Assembly: GCA_964477085.1 (NCBI GenBank)
Contig: CAYZDF010000041.1
Location: forward strand, 1-23,646
Length of the DNA stretch: 23,646 bases
DNA from: Dichloromethanomonas sp964477085
Lineage (GTDB): Bacteria; Bacillota; Desulfitobacteriia; Desulfitobacteriales; Syntrophobotulaceae
Direction: 5' to 3'
A program made the position numbers and the translations under genes. The notes under the pieces were generated by a model. The model searched no databases, was not told the origin of the DNA, and saw only the letters and a list, made by a program, of their open reading frames with translations. This document shows, one piece after another, positions 15,621-23,646 of the stretch (within the stretch, counting starts at the first letter, position 1; every line of letters begins with the position of its first letter).

Positions 15621-16352
15621 CTAAGGCTCAGTTTTCCAGATTATCTCCCCATTTTCTAATATAGGAACGATAGGTAAGATATTTGTCGTAGCACAGTACA
15701 CGACGTCTTTCTCAAAACCCAAAGACAGCAGAAACCGCCCATACTCTGTCTTCCTTAATGTATTGAGAAGATCTCCCTTTGTCATATTGTACAACATTTG
15801 CGCTGCCTGGCCAAGGTCATTTGCTTGAATCTCCTTGCCTAGAGTTTCCTGAAGCATACCAGCACATAATGTGTCCGGTATATCAAATCTATCTTCACTC
15901 CCAGCACAGATTATGACCAATCCTTTAATTTCTTTATTTTTTTCTAAGTATCTAAAGATTGCGTGAGTGATACTATCGACATTAAGAAAGGAGGCCATCC
16001 ATACTTGCTTTGCTTGTGAAACCGCCTGAATAGCCCTTGTCCCGTTAGTCGTAGTCATGATGACTTTCTTTCCTCCAACCTTTTCAGGGGAATAATCAAA
16101 AGGAGAATTACCAAGATCAAAACCTTCAATTCTCAGTGCTTTTCTTTCCCCACCGAGCAAGGAACCCGGCTCGTTAATCCTTTTCTCGATAGCTTCTTCA
16201 GTTGTCTGCACAGGAATGATGGACTGACATCCATTGGCCAAAGCGGTAACCATTGTACTTGTTGCTCGGAATACATCGATTACAACTGCGATTTTATCAG
16301 CTAAAGGTGGCATCCATGGACTCCCAGCACAGGGTAGTACTTCTACGAGCAA
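15621..16352 (-). CDS. comB: ComB family 2-phosphosulfolactate phosphatase
   Basis: ComB proteins hydrolyse 2-phosphosulfolactate to sulfolactate, a step of coenzyme M synthesis in methanogens and of sulfolactate formation in Bacillus. The protein (243 residues) has the family motifs VVIDVFRATST near residue 28, LLGGER, GFDLGNSP and MTTTNGTRA. I start at TTG (16350-16352), 7 nt after GGAGG; an in-frame GTG two codons upstream lies almost on top of that site. No comA or comC homologue is in the window, so the substrate may come from elsewhere or differ from phosphosulfolactate. It is the first gene of the comB / PK_C / pduL group and lies directly after the terminator of the upstream chemoreceptor gene. 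Confidence 0.9.
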   Translation of the reverse strand: MLVEVLPCAGSPWMPPLADKIAVVIDVFRATSTMVTALANGCQSIIPVQTTEEAIEKRINEPGSLLGGERKALRIEGFDLGNSPFDYSPEKVGGKKVIMTTTNGTRAIQAVSQAKQVWMASFLNVDSITHAIFRYLEKNKEIKGLVIICAGSEDRFDIPDTLCAGMLQETLGKEIQANDLGQAAQMLYNMTKGDLLNTLRKTEYGRFLLSLGFEKDVVYCATTNILPIVPILENGEIIWKTEP

Positions 16353-16408
16353 ATCCACACCTCCAATAAAATCTGTTATTGAATAATAAGTTTAAAATTT
16401 AGCTGCTC

Positions 16409-16445
16409 CAAAAAATATCCCGTACACCTTAGTCTATACGGGATA
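16409..16445 (-). terminator. Terminator of the soluble chemoreceptor gene
   Basis: On the minus strand, TATCCCGTA (16437-16445) pairs with TACGGGATA (16416-16424), a perfect 9-bp stem with a 12-nt loop, followed by six T (16410-16415). It lies 39 bp after the stop codon and about 57 bp before comB. Confidence 0.92.
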
Positions 16446-16461
16446 AGCAACAATATTACAA
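16433..16461 (-). promoter_or_regulatory. Candidate promoter of the comB group, inside the upstream terminator
   Basis: On the minus strand, TTGTAA (16456-16461, 4/6) and TATAGA (16433-16438, 4/6) are 17 bp apart. The -10 lies in the first arm and loop of the terminator, so a transcript from it would carry only the second arm and escape termination. The match is moderate. Confidence 0.35.
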
Positions 16462-16493
16462 TTGTGGTTAATCATCTTTAAAACTACAATTGT
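16458..16493. repeat. Two copies of the palindrome ACAATTGT
   Basis: ACAATTGT occurs at 16458-16465 and 16486-16493, 28 bp apart. One copy covers the last codons and stop of the soluble chemoreceptor gene; the other overlaps the -35 of the candidate comB promoter. They could be operator half-sites or chance. Confidence 0.4.
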
Positions 16494-17341
16494 CCAGACA
16501 ATGCATTGAGTTCCATTCCGACTTGCAGTACTGTCTGTACTATTCCAGTAATATCCTGCGTAGCTTTTGCTTGTTCATGAATAATTACATTATTCTCGCG
16601 AACACCTTCGCTGATCTTTGCGATAATCTCTTCGAATTGGGAAAGAATTTCGTTGATTTCATCGGTTGATCGATTACTATCAACAGCAAGCTTTCTTACT
16701 TCGTCAGCGACAACAGAGAAACCTCTGCCATGTTCGCCAGCTCTGGCAGCTTCTATAGCTGCATTGAGACCGAGCAAATTAGTTTGAACAGCTACCCGTC
16801 GTATGAATTCAATTATATTTGTCGTTTGCTTGACTTGGTCTTGCCCCTCAACCACAGCATTAGCAACCGTTTGGCTGATGGCGGCTACCTCTTGGGAAGA
16901 AGCAGCCACTTCCTCAACTGCACTGGCAGCTACTTCGATTGATTGGTTCAGTTTTTCAACCTGAGTACGAAGTATTACCTTCAGTTCCTCATCCCGTACC
17001 ATGGTTGCTACCATCCCTGCAGCAACTCTGGCAATGGGTCTGACGATTTCGACTGGGCCTGCTAAACCGAAACACCCAATTTTCTGTTCCTGCACGATGA
17101 TAGCGAGGTTAAATCCCTCTTTTTGGTTACCATTAGCAGCAATTTCATCTTCTTTAGAAACCGCAATTTCTTTTAAACTCCCTGTTAGGATACTATGATG
17201 GCCTTTATGAAAGACACCAATACGTTTTTTAGCTGAATCTGCGATAATGGTCCCTGTTGGATCACTCACAATACCATGGTATGAACTGTTTTCATAAATA
17301 AATTGAACAATTCTCTCAGCAATCTCTTCGGTAAGCTTCAT
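16484..17341 (-). CDS. Soluble methyl-accepting chemotaxis protein with diacid-recognition sensor
   Basis: This 285-residue chemoreceptor has no membrane segment, so it senses a cytoplasmic signal. Residues 3 to about 115 match the CdaR-type putative sugar-diacid recognition domain (PF05651): LTEEIAERIVQFI, then SDPTGTIIADSAKKRIGVFHKG, and IGCFGLAGPVEIVRPIARV. Residues about 120-285 are a short MCP signalling coiled coil whose hairpin tip is QTNLLGLNAAIEAARAGE (186-203), followed by VVADEVRKLA; this tip binds CheA/CheW in the family. I start at the ATG at 17339-17341, behind AGGGGGG, rather than 75 bp upstream. No CheR-docking pentapeptide is seen at the C-terminus. Its own terminator separates it from comB, and the ileS terminator lies upstream, so it is probably a single-gene unit. 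Confidence 0.9.
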   Translation of the reverse strand: MKLTEEIAERIVQFIYENSSYHGIVSDPTGTIIADSAKKRIGVFHKGHHSILTGSLKEIAVSKEDEIAANGNQKEGFNLAIIVQEQKIGCFGLAGPVEIVRPIARVAAGMVATMVRDEELKVILRTQVEKLNQSIEVAASAVEEVAASSQEVAAISQTVANAVVEGQDQVKQTTNIIEFIRRVAVQTNLLGLNAAIEAARAGEHGRGFSVVADEVRKLAVDSNRSTDEINEILSQFEEIIAKISEGVRENNVIIHEQAKATQDITGIVQTVLQVGMELNALSGQL

Positions 17342-17458
17342 AATTCCCCCCCTAAAAGGCAGAGTCCCCATCCTTAAAAGTTTCCCTATTCTTAATATAA
17401 TATTACTTTGAATCATTGTCCCTGTCTACTATAATTGTCATTTTAGAGCAAAAATAAT

Positions 17459-17490
17459 AAAAAACAAGAGGGTCACCTTATAGACCCTCT
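17459..17490 (-). terminator. Terminator of ileS
   Basis: On the minus strand, AGAGGGTC (17483-17490) pairs with GACCCTCT (17467-17474), a perfect 8-bp GC-rich stem with an 8-nt loop, followed by TGTTTTTT. It lies 28 bp after the ileS stop. Confidence 0.93.
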
Positions 17491-17518
17491 CATTTAGTAC
17501 TCAAATTATTTTGTTACG

Positions 17519-20287
17519 TTAGCCCTTAATGATATCCTGGCACCGTGGACATAGTTCAGGATGCTCAGGGTTCGATCCTACCTCTTCATTATACATCCAG
17601 CAGCGTTCGCATTTACTACCCGAAGCGGAGGCAACCCCTCTTTTTACACTCGAGAAGTACTCTCCCTGCTTAGCATCCTGGGGTACCTCGTCTTGAACCT
17701 GATGAAGGGCCAGCTTGGATACAATAACAATCTCAGCCAGATTATCAAGAGTACTCAGGAAAATATACGTCTCTTGATCCTGAGGATAAAGGTTGACTTC
17801 AGCCGTTAGGGAATGATTAATGAGTTTTTCCTGGCGAGCGATTTCCAAAGCCTTGGTAATATCATATCGGAGATCGAGGATCTTATCCCATTTCTCAGCA
17901 AGATGGTTATCCATCCATTCATTGTTAACTTTTGGCATTTCTTCTATTTGGATATCAGAACCTTCTGCATTACCAGGAATATACGCCCAGATTTCATCTG
18001 CTGAAAACACCAGAATCGGAGCGAGGAGGCGAACCAAAGCGTCAAGGATTTCATACATCACGGTCTGCGCACCGCGACGGGCTACCGAATCTTTCCCTTC
18101 AACATAAACCCTGTCTTTGACGATATCCAGATAGATAGCACTTAGCTCTACGGTACAGAAATTATGCACGGTATGGTAAACAACATGGAATTCATATTCA
18201 TCATAAGCTTTCAGTACCCGCTCGATGACTTTGTTAAGCTTGACTAAGACCCACCGATCGATCTCTTTCAGATCAGAATAAGCTACATGGTTTACTGCCG
18301 GATCGAAGTCGTAGAGATTACCCAGCATAAATCTCAAGGTGTTACGGATTTTACGATAGGCTTCTACCATCTGGTTCATAATTCTCGGGGATGCTGCCAC
18401 ATCATTTTTATAATCAGCAGAAGATACCCAGAGCCTCAAAATATCGGCGCCCATGTCTTTGACGACCTGTAAGGGATCAACTCCATTGCCAAGTGATTTA
18501 GACATCTTTCTGCCTTTTTCATCCACCAGGAAGCCATGGGTCAAAACTTCTTTATAAGGTGCCTGACCAAAAGCAGCAACAGAGGTGGAAAGGGAAGAGT
18601 TAAACCATCCTCGGTGCTGATCAGATCCTTCCAGGTACATATCGGCTGGCCATTTTAAACCGGTACGTTCCTTAAGAACTCCGACATGACTGGTACCTGA
18701 ATCAAACCAAACATCCATAATATCGCTTTCTTTACGGAATTGACTCGCACCGCAAGAGCATTTATAACCTACAGGAAGTAGTTCTTCAGCCGATCGAGCA
18801 AACCAAGCATCGGAACCTTCGGACTTAAATACTTCTTGTACTCTTTTTATTGTTTCGTCATTAATGATTTCCTTACCGCACTCTTCACAGTAGAAGATGG
18901 GAATTGGTACACCCCAGGTTCTTTGCCTGGAGATACACCAATCTCCTCTATCCGCGATCATATTGTAGATTCTGTCTTTACCCCAGGCTGGAATCCATTT
19001 GACCTTATCGATTTCAACCAAAGCTGCCTGACGGAAGCCGTCAATGGAAGCAAACCACTGTTCGGTGGCTCTGAAAATGATGGGATTTTTACAACGCCAA
19101 CAGTGAGGATAACTGTGCTTGATTTTCTCAGTGTGAACCAGTAACCCTGCCGCATCCAGGTCACTGATAATCGTATCGTTGGCACTATCAACTTTCATCC
19201 CGGCATAAGGCTCAACCTCAGCCATAAATCTTCCTTGATGATCGACTGGGCACAGGACAGGAAGACCATATTGCTTTCCTACCTGGAAGTCATCCACCCC
19301 ATGGCCAGGAGCTGTATGAACACAGCCGGTTCCCTGTTCCAGCGTCACATGCTCACCACAGATAACCAGAGAATCCCGATCAAACAAAGGATGCTTACAG
19401 ACTATCCTTTCTAATTCCTTACCGGTAAATGTCTTGACGATTTCCAGATCATTTCCCCAGATCTCTTGCAGAGCTTTGATCATTTCTTTAGCAACAACCA
19501 GATACTCAGTATCTTTTCTGACCAGAGCATAACTGAAATCAGGATGGACACTAATGGCGAGGTTGGCTGGAATGGTCCAGGGGGTTGTGGTCCAGATAAC
19601 CACAAAGGTATCTTTTTCTTCAAACAGTCCTCTGCTGTCTTTGACAGGAAACTTAACAAAGATTGCCGGAGACTTTTTATCGGCATAATCGATTTCAGCT
19701 TCAGCCAGAGCAGTCTCACAGGTCGGACACCAATAGACCGGTTTGAGTCCTTTATAGATATAACCTTTCTTAGCCATCTCTCCGAACACACCGATTTGGG
19801 CAGCTTCATACTCTTTTTCTAAAGTCAGATAACTGTTATCCCAATCTCCGCGGATTCCTAAACGTTTGAATTGTTCTTTCTGAATTTCCACATATTCTTT
19901 GGCATAATCCTTACATTTCGTTCTGAACTCTAAGACAGAGACGGAATGACGATTCAGGCCCAGTTTCTTAATTACCTGCTGTTCGATGGGGAGTCCATGG
20001 GTATCCCATCCGGGAACATAAGGAGAATTATAGCCAGCCATGGTCTTATAGCGGACAATAATATCCTTTAACACCTTATTTAGAGCATGACCCAAATGGA
20101 TATCACCATTGGCATAAGGAGGACCATCATGTAAGACAAAAAGTTCTCTTCCTTCCCTTGCTTTTTGGACTTTTTGATAGATATCGCTATCTTCCCATTT
20201 TTTCAAAATCTCCGGCTCTCTTTGAGGTAAATTCCCCCTCATAGGGTACTCAGTTTGGGGTAAATTCAAAGTATCACGATAATCCAT
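17519..20287 (-). CDS. ileS: Isoleucyl-tRNA synthetase
   Basis: IleS charges tRNA-Ile with isoleucine and edits mischarged valine. The 922-residue protein is full length for the bacterial type. The HIGH-equivalent is HLGH at 64-67 (PPYANGDIHLGHALNK), the editing domain contains TTTPWTIPAN (233-242), the KMSKS loop is at 594-598, and the C-terminus has a zinc knuckle CERCW ... CPRC. The start ATG at 20285-20287 follows TAGGAGG at good spacing; an in-frame extension of 13 codons upstream looks non-coding. It is controlled by the T-box leader at 20374-20575 and ends in its own terminator, so it is largely a single-gene unit. In Bacillus the order is ylmH-divIVA-ileS; here the gene upstream is a chemoreceptor. 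Confidence 0.98.
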   Translation of the reverse strand: MDYRDTLNLPQTEYPMRGNLPQREPEILKKWEDSDIYQKVQKAREGRELFVLHDGPPYANGDIHLGHALNKVLKDIIVRYKTMAGYNSPYVPGWDTHGLPIEQQVIKKLGLNRHSVSVLEFRTKCKDYAKEYVEIQKEQFKRLGIRGDWDNSYLTLEKEYEAAQIGVFGEMAKKGYIYKGLKPVYWCPTCETALAEAEIDYADKKSPAIFVKFPVKDSRGLFEEKDTFVVIWTTTPWTIPANLAISVHPDFSYALVRKDTEYLVVAKEMIKALQEIWGNDLEIVKTFTGKELERIVCKHPLFDRDSLVICGEHVTLEQGTGCVHTAPGHGVDDFQVGKQYGLPVLCPVDHQGRFMAEVEPYAGMKVDSANDTIISDLDAAGLLVHTEKIKHSYPHCWRCKNPIIFRATEQWFASIDGFRQAALVEIDKVKWIPAWGKDRIYNMIADRGDWCISRQRTWGVPIPIFYCEECGKEIINDETIKRVQEVFKSEGSDAWFARSAEELLPVGYKCSCGASQFRKESDIMDVWFDSGTSHVGVLKERTGLKWPADMYLEGSDQHRGWFNSSLSTSVAAFGQAPYKEVLTHGFLVDEKGRKMSKSLGNGVDPLQVVKDMGADILRLWVSSADYKNDVAASPRIMNQMVEAYRKIRNTLRFMLGNLYDFDPAVNHVAYSDLKEIDRWVLVKLNKVIERVLKAYDEYEFHVVYHTVHNFCTVELSAIYLDIVKDRVYVEGKDSVARRGAQTVMYEILDALVRLLAPILVFSADEIWAYIPGNAEGSDIQIEEMPKVNNEWMDNHLAEKWDKILDLRYDITKALEIARQEKLINHSLTAEVNLYPQDQETYIFLSTLDNLAEIVIVSKLALHQVQDEVPQDAKQGEYFSSVKRGVASASGSKCERCWMYNEEVGSNPEHPELCPRCQDIIKG

Positions 20288-20373
20288 AGCAATACCTCCT
20301 ATCAGTAATATAGCCATAAAAATCAAAAAAATGAACCTTTGGCTTGATTAATATTCAGAGTATACCTTCAGTG

Positions 20374-20575
20374 AAAATTAAAAACTCATCCTAGAAAGGA
20401 CGAGTTTAATCGCGGTACCACCTTTTTTCACTTGGTTCTAAAAACCAAAGCCTCAATGTTCGATAACGGGAACAACCGGATCCGCTTACTTCCTTTCAGC
20501 TGATCACTCCGAGGTGATCCATTCTATCGATCCTTTGCAGGCTTCCACCATCCCTGCTCGCTGAAAAAAAGACCA
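20374..20575 (-). promoter_or_regulatory. T-box leader of ileS (tRNA-Ile sensing)
   Basis: The minus strand carries the invariant T-box core TGGTACCGCG (20411-20420), whose TGGT can pair with the ACCA end of uncharged tRNA. Stem I is closed by TTTCAGC (about 20560-20566) with GCTGAAA (20494-20500). The specifier ATC (Ile) lies at 20502-20504, one base before that closing strand, after the conserved GGAGTG. The terminator is AAACTCGTCCT (20397-20407) with AGGATGAGTTT (20382-20392), an 11-bp stem with a 4-nt loop and a T-rich tail to 20374. Uncharged tRNA-Ile should favour the antiterminator and raise ileS expression. A TATAAT at 20633-20638 could be the -10, but its -35 is poor. Confidence 0.97.
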
Positions 20576-20665
20576 TTATGACAGAAATATCCTCATCAAC
20601 GTTTTATAAGTTTTCTCAATGACATCCTTTATATTATATAGAATTTTTTTCCGAAAGAAAAGCCC

Positions 20666-22678
20666 TTAAGCTCTAAATTGATTGGTTAAACGATTAAGAT
20701 TTTCAGCCATCTTCGATAAATTCTCTGAGGCATGGCTAATTTCAAACACCGATTTGGTTGTTCTTTCCACATCCTGCGTTATCTGCTGTGCGCCTTCCGT
20801 ACTCTGATTAATACTGCCTGAAATTTCGGACATCGCAAAGCTGACGTCATTAACGATATGAAGAACCTCATTACACTCGGCGGAAGCTTCACTGGTAATC
20901 TTATAGAACAGTCGGGCATCCTCGCGGTATTGATTAGCTGTAGTGATAAAATCTTTGTAGTCATTATTGACATTGATATCCATAAAGTTAAGTAATTCGG
21001 AAGAGTCTTTGACCAATTCCTCGATGCTGTGTCGAACTTCGCCAGTCATATTTTGAATATTGGTAACGGTAGAAGCAGATTCCTCGGCAAGTTTTCTCAC
21101 TTCATCAGCAACGACCGCAAAACTTCTGCCTTGTTCTCCGGCCCGTGCTGCTTCAATCGCAGCATTCAGTGCTAATAAATTAGTTTGTTCGGCAATATCT
21201 GCAATCAGGTTGGTCAATTGTGATATTTCTTCCACGATTCTGGCTTTCTCAATCGCTCTCTTCATTCGTTCTTCTAACTTGGTATAGATCTCAATAGCCG
21301 TCTTTTCTGAGTTGTTTACTTTATTCCGGATATTCTCAGCTCGCCTTTCAATCTCCTTGGCTCTCTCTCCCGCCTGGATCATCTCTGTATTCAGGGTGTC
21401 CATCGAAGTGCTCATCTCCTGGCTGGAGGCAGTGACTTCCTGGCTGGAAGCATTGACTTCCTCTAAAGCGGCCGATATCTCCTGGGTGAAGGCAGTAACT
21501 TCCTCAATATTGGAAGATACTATCTGAGTTGTTGCCGATAATTCTTCACTGGCTGCTGCCAGGTCTCGAGCTGAAGACATAATACTTCCAACCGTATTGT
21601 TCAGCATCTCTTGCATCTTTGCGAAAGCTTTGGATAATCTTCCGATTTCATCTTGTCTCTTGAGACTCTCCTGCTTTGGCCTTTGAGTTAAGTCTCCCGA
21701 GGCTATCACTTCAGCATAATGTGTTGCTTCGATGATCGGCTTGCCAATTCTGCGTCCGATGAAAAGTGCCATACCAATTCCAACTAAAATGATCATAAGC
21801 GAGACGATCAAGATACTCTTTTTTAAGGACTCCAACCCTGCAAGTACCTCATCGCTTGGAGCAGCTAAGGCCAGACTCCAACCCGTTCCGGCTACAGGTG
21901 TAAATCCCATATAGCGTCTGCTTCCTTCGAACATATAATCAGCTGACCCCTGTTCCCCTTTGAGCATCCTGTTCTGCATCACATCCGCCAGTTCCTGCAA
22001 GTCTGGGTTATTCTTAACATCTTCTATAATATTATATTGATTAGCAATGTGCTCTTTATTAGGATGTGCAATGAAATTACCCTTACTATTGATCATATAG
22101 GCATATCCGCTCTGTCCAAACTTCAATTCATCCGTGATATTAGTTAAGCTTTCTGCTTTATCAACAGAGGCAACTATTCCTGTAACCTCATTTCCTACCT
22201 TAATCGGCACTGCAAATACAATAATAAATGCACCATCAACATTACTTTTAAGGATATCGGAAACCGCAGGTTCTCCTTTGATAGCCTTCTGGAAGTAATC
22301 CCTGTCCTTGATATCTTCCCTGTCACCAGTTGATATATAAGCAACACCATTGAGATCAGCAATTAGCATATGAAGGTGCCCGGCTCTTACCGTTTCTTCT
22401 CTTAATAATTCTAATTTTTCTTCAAGAGTGGCATTGACATAATTTCCCGTATTTTTGATAATATTTCGATTAGCCATTACTTCAAGGGTACTAAAGTACC
22501 TATCCATATGGCTGACCACATTCCTGGAGGCTTGGTTCGCTAACTCGGGCAATGATTTGTTGACTTCACCTGTAACGGCCTTCGCCGCTCTGTCGTAAGC
22601 AATTAACCCAAAAATCAAACAAGCGATCATAAGTATTAAAGCAAAAGTAAGAGCGATTCTGTTTCCAATACTTTTCAC
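20666..22678 (-). CDS. Membrane methyl-accepting chemotaxis protein (dCache-HAMP-MCP)
   Basis: The 670-residue chemoreceptor has a first membrane helix (about 8-28), a long extracellular dCache-type sensor (about 30-285, with the signature REDIKDRDYFQKAIKGEPAVS), a second helix (about 290-312), a HAMP linker (from GRRIGKPI to about 365), and a cytoplasmic signalling domain with the conserved tip EQTNLLALNAAIEAARAGEQ and VVADEVRKLAEE. The start is best placed at GTG (22676-22678), 7 nt after GGAGGG; the TTG 15 bp upstream contains that site and cannot use it. The ligand cannot be read, though dCache domains in the family often bind amino acids or other small molecules. There is no CheR-docking pentapeptide. 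No terminator is evident between it and the ileS leader. Confidence 0.95.
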   Translation of the reverse strand: MKSIGNRIALTFALILMIACLIFGLIAYDRAAKAVTGEVNKSLPELANQASRNVVSHMDRYFSTLEVMANRNIIKNTGNYVNATLEEKLELLREETVRAGHLHMLIADLNGVAYISTGDREDIKDRDYFQKAIKGEPAVSDILKSNVDGAFIIVFAVPIKVGNEVTGIVASVDKAESLTNITDELKFGQSGYAYMINSKGNFIAHPNKEHIANQYNIIEDVKNNPDLQELADVMQNRMLKGEQGSADYMFEGSRRYMGFTPVAGTGWSLALAAPSDEVLAGLESLKKSILIVSLMIILVGIGMALFIGRRIGKPIIEATHYAEVIASGDLTQRPKQESLKRQDEIGRLSKAFAKMQEMLNNTVGSIMSSARDLAAASEELSATTQIVSSNIEEVTAFTQEISAALEEVNASSQEVTASSQEMSTSMDTLNTEMIQAGERAKEIERRAENIRNKVNNSEKTAIEIYTKLEERMKRAIEKARIVEEISQLTNLIADIAEQTNLLALNAAIEAARAGEQGRSFAVVADEVRKLAEESASTVTNIQNMTGEVRHSIEELVKDSSELLNFMDINVNNDYKDFITTANQYREDARLFYKITSEASAECNEVLHIVNDVSFAMSEISGSINQSTEGAQQITQDVERTTKSVFEISHASENLSKMAENLNRLTNQFRA

Positions 22679-22902
22679 ATCTTTTCCCTCCAATGCAATA
22701 TGAATTTTTCTTAAGATTTGCCTGCGATTCGCTTTTTTATAACTAGCGACTATAATAAAAAGATTTTCAATTCAGAATATTTAATTTTTTATTATAGTAT
22801 ATTTCTAATAGGGAATAATTACAATATCTTTTTTTGCAATAATTGCTAATTGATAGGGATAAAAAATTATTGGTAAATTTTGATAGCTAAATGAAATAAA
22901 TT

Positions 22903-22926
22903 AAGCAGTGCTTCGATGCACTGCTT
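22903..22926 (-). terminator. Terminator of ylmH
   Basis: On the minus strand, AAGCAGTGC (22918-22926) pairs perfectly with GCACTGCTT (22903-22911) around a 6-nt loop, followed by the T-rich AATTTATTTCATTT. It lies 36 bp after the ylmH stop. The T-run is interrupted, so efficiency is uncertain. Confidence 0.75.
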
Positions 22927-22962
22927 TGGGCCTGTTGTTTTGTATGAAATGAGTTCACAAAT

Positions 22963-23646
22963 CTATAATTCCTTATAGATAAAAATTTTCCAAGCATGCT
23001 TTCCTTTTCGCGTTCTGGCATCCTCTTCCGAGATTTTGAATCTGCCTTTTCCGCGACAGGAGATGATATCATTCACTCTGACCTCCATATCCGGTTTATC
23101 GGTGACAATATCATTCTTTTTAACCAGCCCGTGACTGATCAGCTCCTGCATTATCCCTCTTGCTGACCCAAATGCTGTGGAAGCTACATTATCCAATCGG
23201 CAGGAAGATGTCACAACACGTTTTTCTTGACCTGCTACAGGCAATATAGAAGTTCCCAGGCCGGCGACTGCGACCTGGATATTTTCCTTGCCGACATTGG
23301 TCCAGTTTTGAAGTATATAATCTTGAATGTGTGAACATACGGCAATGACCACTCCCTGTTCACTCTGCCTAATATCCCCGATAACTTCCCTCTCCAAACC
23401 AAGCCCAAGAAGTGATCCAAGAATATCCCTATGCCTGAGGGTGATGCCCTTTTTCCTGGGAAGAGCATGAATGAGTGTTACCTGAGCATCTTCATTGATA
23501 AGTACAGCTCCTCTTGAATCGAGTACATATCTTACCCTCTCAGCATCTGAAAAACCACCCCAGGTCAGGTGGTTTAAGTAAGATGCTTTCAGAATGTTAA
23601 TGCACCAAATACTCAGGCCAAAACTAAGAAAAGGCGTAGTCACTTT
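22963..23646 (-). CDS. ylmH: YlmH-family S4 RNA-binding protein (5' end outside the window)
   Basis: YlmH is an S4-domain protein linked to ribosome-associated quality control in Bacillus and encoded in the cell-division cluster. About 228 residues are visible; the family has about 257, so the N-terminus is cut off by the window edge (the frame is open to 23646). The family signatures HLTWGGFSDAERVRYV, HRDILGSLLGLGLEREVIGDI and LDNVASTAFG are present, and the S4 domain forms the C-terminus (from about DMEVRVNDIISCRGKGRFKI). An in-frame GTG at 23641-23643 is not the real start, because homologues have further conserved sequence upstream. The gene ends with its own terminator. In Bacillus divIVA would follow; it does not here. 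Confidence 0.9.
   Translation of the reverse strand, partial: KVTTPFLSFGLSIWCINILKASYLNHLTWGGFSDAERVRYVLDSRGAVLINEDAQVTLIHALPRKKGITLRHRDILGSLLGLGLEREVIGDIRQSEQGVVIAVCSHIQDYILQNWTNVGKENIQVAVAGLGTSILPVAGQEKRVVTSSCRLDNVASTAFGSARGIMQELISHGLVKKNDIVTDKPDMEVRVNDIISCRGKGRFKISEEDARTRKGKHAWKIFIYKEL

Noticed and set aside
22887..23072. Short minus-strand open frame overlapping the end of ylmH
   Set aside because: It is an out-of-frame shadow of ylmH that runs through the ylmH terminator hairpin.

Overview
The window looks like a chromosomal segment of a low-to-mid GC, Gram-positive anaerobe of the Firmicutes (class Clostridia; a Peptococcaceae/Desulfitobacteriaceae-like lineage is my best guess). The reasons are strong GGAGG ribosome binding sites, frequent TTG/GTG starts, an Ile T-box leader, PyrR attenuators, a PyrK/PyrD type 1B dihydroorotate dehydrogenase, chemoreceptor genes scattered among housekeeping genes, and the ancestral Firmicutes gene order ylmH ... 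ileS ... lspA-rluD ... pyrR-pyrBC-carAB-pyrKDF. Almost everything is on the minus strand, so transcription mostly runs from the right end to the left. The lineage is inferred from content and layout, not from any search.

Right part (about 23646 to 17459, minus strand): the C-terminal most of ylmH (cut by the window edge) with its terminator; a membrane chemoreceptor with a dCache sensor; then an Ile-specific T-box leader (specifier AUC) controlling ileS, which ends in a strong terminator. Where Bacillus carries divIVA between ylmH and ileS, this genome has the chemoreceptor.

Middle part (17341 to 12739, minus strand): a soluble chemoreceptor with a CdaR-type diacid-recognition sensor; a compact three-gene cluster comB-like (2-phosphosulfolactate phosphatase family), a stand-alone pyruvate kinase C-terminal-domain protein and pduL (phosphotransacylase), bounded by terminators on both sides; then lspA and rluD. 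The three-gene cluster is the part whose biology is least obvious.

11111 to 12731 is the only plus-strand block: a LolA-like lipoprotein and a VanW-domain protein. It sits between rluD and pyrR, neighbours in Bacillus, and converges tail to tail with rluD.

Left part (10802 to 404, minus strand): the pyrimidine operon pyrR-pyrB-pyrC-carA-carB-pyrK-pyrD-pyrF. A consensus promoter is overlapped by a perfect 11-bp inverted repeat. It is followed by two PyrR-binding-loop/terminator attenuators, one before pyrR and one between pyrR and pyrB. The genes cover de novo synthesis from bicarbonate and glutamine to UMP except orotate phosphoribosyltransferase (pyrE), which is not here; the uracil permease gene is also absent. 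A terminator closes the operon after pyrF. At the far left lies the N-terminal stub of an ABC transporter ATPase that stops just before its Walker A motif.
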